DNA from: an uncultured Clostridia bacterium
Lineage (GTDB): Bacteria > Bacillota > Clostridia > Christensenellales > UBA1242
Length of the DNA: 57,133 bases
Direction of reading: 5' to 3'
Assembly (NCBI GenBank): GCA_947062475.1
Contig: CAMSQA010000009.1
Span: 1 to 57,133, forward strand
Positions within the stretch are counted from its first letter, which is position 1. Every line of letters begins with the position of its first letter. Below, one piece after another: positions 55,058-57,133 of this stretch. The notes under the pieces were generated by a model. It was not told the DNA's origin. It ran no database searches and saw only the letters and a program-made list of their open reading frames with translations. The translations under genes were made by a program, and so were the position numbers.

Positions 55058-55795
55058 TTAAAATCTACAAGCACCGCCTGCAACTTCTATTACTTGACCA
55101 GTGATAAAAGAGGCATCTTCACTAGCTAAAAAAGCAACCGCATCCGCAACATCTTCGCCACTTCCAAGTCTATTAAGAGGAGTATTTATTTTTATTTGCT
55201 CTCTTTCTTCATCATTAAATTTTTCGGTCATCTTGGTTTCTATAAAACCAGGTGCTACACAATTTACCTTAACATTAAAATTACCACATTCAAGAGACAT
55301 TGCCTTCGTTAATGCTATCAACCCACCTTTTGAAGCCGAGTAAACACTCTCACAAGCTCCACCATAAATGCCATAAATTGAAGAAATAAAAATTATAGAA
55401 CCATACTTTTTTCTACTGAAAAATCTCATAGCTTCACGTCCAAAATAAATCGCACCTTTTAAGTTGACATCAATAATATTATCAATTTCCTCTCTTTCCA
55501 CATCTATAAGCAATTTTTCATCAAATGAAATTCCAGAACAATAGACCGCACAATCAAGATAATCTACTTCTTTTTCAACTTTTTTAAATAAACTTTCAAA
55601 AATTTCCCCATCTTTTACATTCAATGAAAAAGAGAAAAGATTTGAATTATATTCTTTACATATTTTTTCAATCTCTTCAATATTGCCATTATTAAAAGTT
55701 GCAAAAATATCATAACCAGATTTTGCAAATTTTTTTACAATCTCTTTGCCTATACCAGAAGTTGCACCAACAACAAGCACCGTCTTTTTAATCAT
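55058..55795 (-). CDS. fabG: Short-chain dehydrogenase, 3-oxoacyl-ACP reductase (FabG) type
   Basis: NAD(P)H-dependent reductase, 245 residues. The Rossmann motif GATSGIGKEI is at the N-terminus, a catalytic Ser in FISSIYG, the Tyr and Lys in YSASKGGLIALTK, then VNCVAPGFIETKMTEKF, GEDVADAVAFL and ITGQVIEVAGG, all typical of FabG. The usual partners (fabD, fabF, acpP) are absent, so the substrate may be another 3-oxo compound. AGAGGT lies upstream of the ATG. It is separate from the spoIIA operon, upstream on the same strand. Confidence 0.88.
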   Translation of the reverse strand: MIKKTVLVVGATSGIGKEIVKKFAKSGYDIFATFNNGNIEEIEKICKEYNSNLFSFSLNVKDGEIFESLFKKVEKEVDYLDCAVYCSGISFDEKLLIDVEREEIDNIIDVNLKGAIYFGREAMRFFSRKKYGSIIFISSIYGIYGGACESVYSASKGGLIALTKAMSLECGNFNVKVNCVAPGFIETKMTEKFNDEEREQIKINTPLNRLGSGEDVADAVAFLASEDASFITGQVIEVAGGACRF

Positions 55796-55946
55796 TAATT
55801 ACCTCTTCTTTTATTTTACATCTTTCATTATTTAAAAGCAAATCTTTTTAAATGAAAGATTAAAAAAGAACAAAAATTAGATAGATATTATTTTTTTTAT
55901 AAAACTATAATTTTTTTAAATTTTTGTAAAATATTGTAAAAAATTG

Positions 55947-56047
55947 TTGACATTTTTATAAACATAAATTATACTAATAATGGCTGTTATAAAAGACAGC
56001 AGTTCTCCCAAATCAGCTTTGCTTAAATTTGAGCAAAGCTTTTTTAT
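55947..56047 (+). ncRNA. candidate small RNA A (promoter, hairpin, UCUCCC linker, terminator)
   Basis: TTGACA (55947-55952), 17 bp, TATACT (55970-55975). The predicted transcript (about 55982-56046) has a hairpin GCTGT/ACAGC, an unpaired linker with TCTCCC (56004-56009), and a strong terminator AGCTTTGCT/AGCAAAGCT plus T-run. No open frame with a start and ribosome site fits. The exposed UCUCCC is complementary to Shine-Dalgarno sequences, as in many trans-acting small RNAs. I do not recognise a known family. Confidence 0.6.
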
Positions 56048-56141
56048 TTAAACTATTTCCACCCTCAAATAATAATGTTTATCATAAACAATATATTTTT
56101 ATAAATATTTTATAATTTTGTAAAATAATTTAAAAATTCGT

Positions 56142-56247
56142 TTGACTTATTAAATTTTATATATTATAATAATAAAGACTAGTTGAAAAAACTAGATCTC
56201 CTAAGTAAAGGTTTTGCTTGAAAGACATGGGCAAAACCTTTTTTTCT
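56142..56247 (+). ncRNA. candidate small RNA B, same layout as A
   Basis: TTGACT (56142-56147), 17 bp, TATAAT (56165-56170). The predicted transcript (about 56177-56246) has a hairpin CTAGTT/AACTAG, a linker with ATCTCC (56196-56201), and the terminator AAGGTTTTGC/GCAAAACCTT plus seven T's. Spacing between the two promoters is 195 bp. Stem sequences differ from A while the architecture and UCUCC are kept. The rest of 55796-56366 (outside A and B) shows only A+T-rich sequence. Confidence 0.6.
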
Positions 56248-56330
56248 GTAAAAATTTAAATTATGAGTGAAAATTATTATAAAATAATTTCACAATTAAA
56301 TATGCAATGTTATAGACTCAAATAAAACAA

Positions 56331-56365
56331 AAATAAAATACACCATGATATATGGTGTATTTTGT
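56331..56365 (-). terminator. terminator of the tRNA cluster
   Basis: On the minus strand AAAATACACCATAT/ATGGTGTATTTT followed by A/T-rich sequence with T's, directly after tRNA-Tyr. Confidence 0.85.
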
Positions 56366-56366
56366 T

Positions 56367-56451
56367 TGGTGGGCAGGGATGGATTCGAACCATCGAAGAC
56401 GAAGTCGACGGATTTACAGTCCGTTGCATTTGGCCGCTCTGCAACCTACCC
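56367..56451 (-). tRNA. tRNA-Tyr (anticodon GTA)
   Basis: Acceptor GGGTAGG/CCTGCCC; anticodon stem ACGGA/TCCGT with loop CTGTAAA; long variable arm; T-arm GGTTCGAATCC; CCA encoded. Confidence 0.97.
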
Positions 56452-56484
56452 ATAAATTTAAAGCACCTTTAAAGGTGCTTTGTT

Positions 56485-56559
56485 TGGAGCTGGTGAAAGG
56501 AATCGAACCTTCAACCTGCTGATTACAAGTCAGCTGCTCTACCATTGAGCCACACCAGC
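56485..56559 (-). tRNA. tRNA-Thr (anticodon TGT)
   Basis: Acceptor GCTGGTG with its 3' partner CACCAGC; anticodon stem GCTGA/TCAGC with loop CTTGTAA; T-arm GGTTCGATTCC; CCA encoded. It is followed by the palindrome AAAGCACCTTT/AAAGGTGCTTT (56460-56481). Confidence 0.97.
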
Positions 56560-56673
56560 ACAGTGCTTCATGAAGTCTACACAAAAGCTCTAATTTATAT
56601 CAAACTAGCCTGCCTTTATGCGGATATGAACTTTATACCTACATGATTTGAGTTCCACTCCACTTTGGCACGA

Positions 56674-56749
56674 TGGTGCCCTAAGGTGGAATCGAACCAC
56701 CGACACAAGGATTTTCAGTCCTTTGCTCTACCGACTGAGCTATCAGGGC
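56674..56749 (-). tRNA. tRNA-Phe (anticodon GAA)
   Basis: Acceptor GCCCTGA/TTAGGGC; anticodon stem AAGGA/TCCTT with loop CTGAAAA; T-arm GGTTCGATTCC; CCA encoded. This is the tRNA the pheS T-box would sense. The 114-bp spacer downstream to tRNA-Thr holds no further tRNA I can fold. Confidence 0.97.
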
Positions 56750-56820
56750 TTAACACTAAAAGTTTCACAAAAAAAATAATTGTTGAAATTTTTTTAGTTT
56801 TAATTTAACCCATAGGGTTA

Positions 56821-56897
56821 TGGCGACTCGAATGGGGCTCGAACCCACGACCTCCAGCGTGACAGGCTGGCGTTCTAACCAACTGAACTACCGGGCC
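56821..56897 (-). tRNA. tRNA-Asp (anticodon GTC) with an imperfect acceptor stem
   Basis: Anticodon stem CCAGC/GCTGG with loop CTGTCAC; T-arm GTGGGTTCGAGCCCCAT; G73 and CCA encoded. The acceptor stem GGCCCGG against TCGAGTC has one C-A mismatch (4-69) and two G-U pairs (2-71, 7-66). The rest is normal, so it may be functional. Confidence 0.93.
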
Positions 56898-57027
56898 ATA
56901 TTGTGTTTTTTTACGGCGCATTGTATTATATGCGCAAGACGTTTATTTGTTTCCAATAATATCGGAAATTTTATTTAGTGTATTGTATAACACTATTATC
57001 AGTATTTTTACTTTATAAAAATACTTG
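56898..57027 (-). other. hairpin-rich spacer between tRNA-Val and tRNA-Asp
   Basis: Four separate stems lie in 130 bases: 57001-57010 with 57016-57025 (10 bp), 56976-56981 with 56990-56995, 56950-56954 with 56964-56968, and 56916-56921 with 56930-56935. None has a strong T-run. Processing signals or relic genes are possible. Confidence 0.5.
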
Positions 57028-57103
57028 TGGTGGGAGTTACAGGGCTCGAACCTGTGACATTCTGCTTGTAAGGCAGACGCTCTCCCAGCTGAGCTAAACT
57101 CCC
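57028..57103 (-). tRNA. tRNA-Val (anticodon TAC)
   Basis: Acceptor GGGAGTT with its partner AACTCCC; anticodon stem TCTGC/GCAGA with loop CTTACAA; T-arm GGTTCGAGCCC; CCA encoded. First tRNA of the cluster visible here; the promoter lies beyond the window. Confidence 0.97.
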
Positions 57104-57133
57104 ATACATTGCGCTTTAATCAGCGACAACAAT

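Overview
The window looks like a low-GC, Gram-positive, endospore-forming Clostridia-type chromosome, probably from an uncultured gut-type lineage. The evidence is the strong A+T bias, consensus sigma-A promoters (TTGACA, 17 bp, TATAAT), strong GGAGG ribosome sites, a pheS T-box, and sporulation genes (spoIVB, yunB, spoVAC/AD/AE, spoIIAA-spoIIAB-sigF). HemZ and the DUF3343/cysteine-desulfurase pair also point to Clostridia. TGA is used as a stop, so the code is standard. There are no rRNA genes, prophages, insertion sequences or CRISPR arrays; almost everything is core genome, mostly on the minus strand.

Layout. 1-2.4 kb: rny and a small multidrug-export family protein (+). 2.5-7 kb (-): a PadR-type regulator fused to a long acidic linker and a four-helix membrane domain, an unknown gene coupled to serS, and serS. 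7.1-8.4 kb (+): a tyrosine recombinase and a candidate small RNA. 8.4-18.4 kb (-): argR-recN, then spoIVB behind its own terminator; pheS-pheT-cysteine desulfurase-thiI under a T-box. 18.4-22.4 kb: an RluA-type pseudouridine synthase (+), asnS, a lipoprotein, a nucleoside-phosphorylase relic, tRNA-Leu and a ferritin-like protein. 22.4-29.7 kb (-): tig-clpP-clpX and an rsfS-phosphatase-rpiB-glycosyltransferase-like-gap cluster. 29.7-36.5 kb: a small membrane protein (+), obg-yhbY, lysS-nth, a lytic transglycosylase, and a divergent DUF3343/cysteine desulfurase pair. 36.6-49 kb (-): rpsO-pnp, recJ-rel-hemZ, dnaG-rpoD-zinc ribbon. 49-55.8 kb: the sporulation block plus an Asn/Tyr-rich lipoprotein (+) and a FabG-type reductase. 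55.9-56.3 kb (+): two tandem candidate small RNAs. 56.3-57.1 kb (-): a five-tRNA cluster (Val-Asp-Phe-Thr-Tyr) with long, hairpin-rich spacers.

How it works together. Many genes serve translation: four aminoacyl-tRNA synthetases, tRNA sulfur modification, pseudouridylation, three ribosome-assembly or silencing factors, and RNA decay by RNase Y and PNPase. The sporulation block carries the forespore sigma-F switch and the SpoVA channel for dipicolinic acid.

Points most worth a second look: the membrane-tethered PadR regulator with four KDDA-type motifs; a Rel protein whose hydrolase domain has lost its catalytic residues; twin terminated small RNAs with an exposed UCUCC; several isolated plus-strand genes that appear leaderless; a 13-bp element recurring in convergent gene gaps; a SpoVAD with a long charged tail; and the uncharacterised sporulation-region lipoprotein. 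No single undescribed multi-gene system is proven; these are candidates read by eye.
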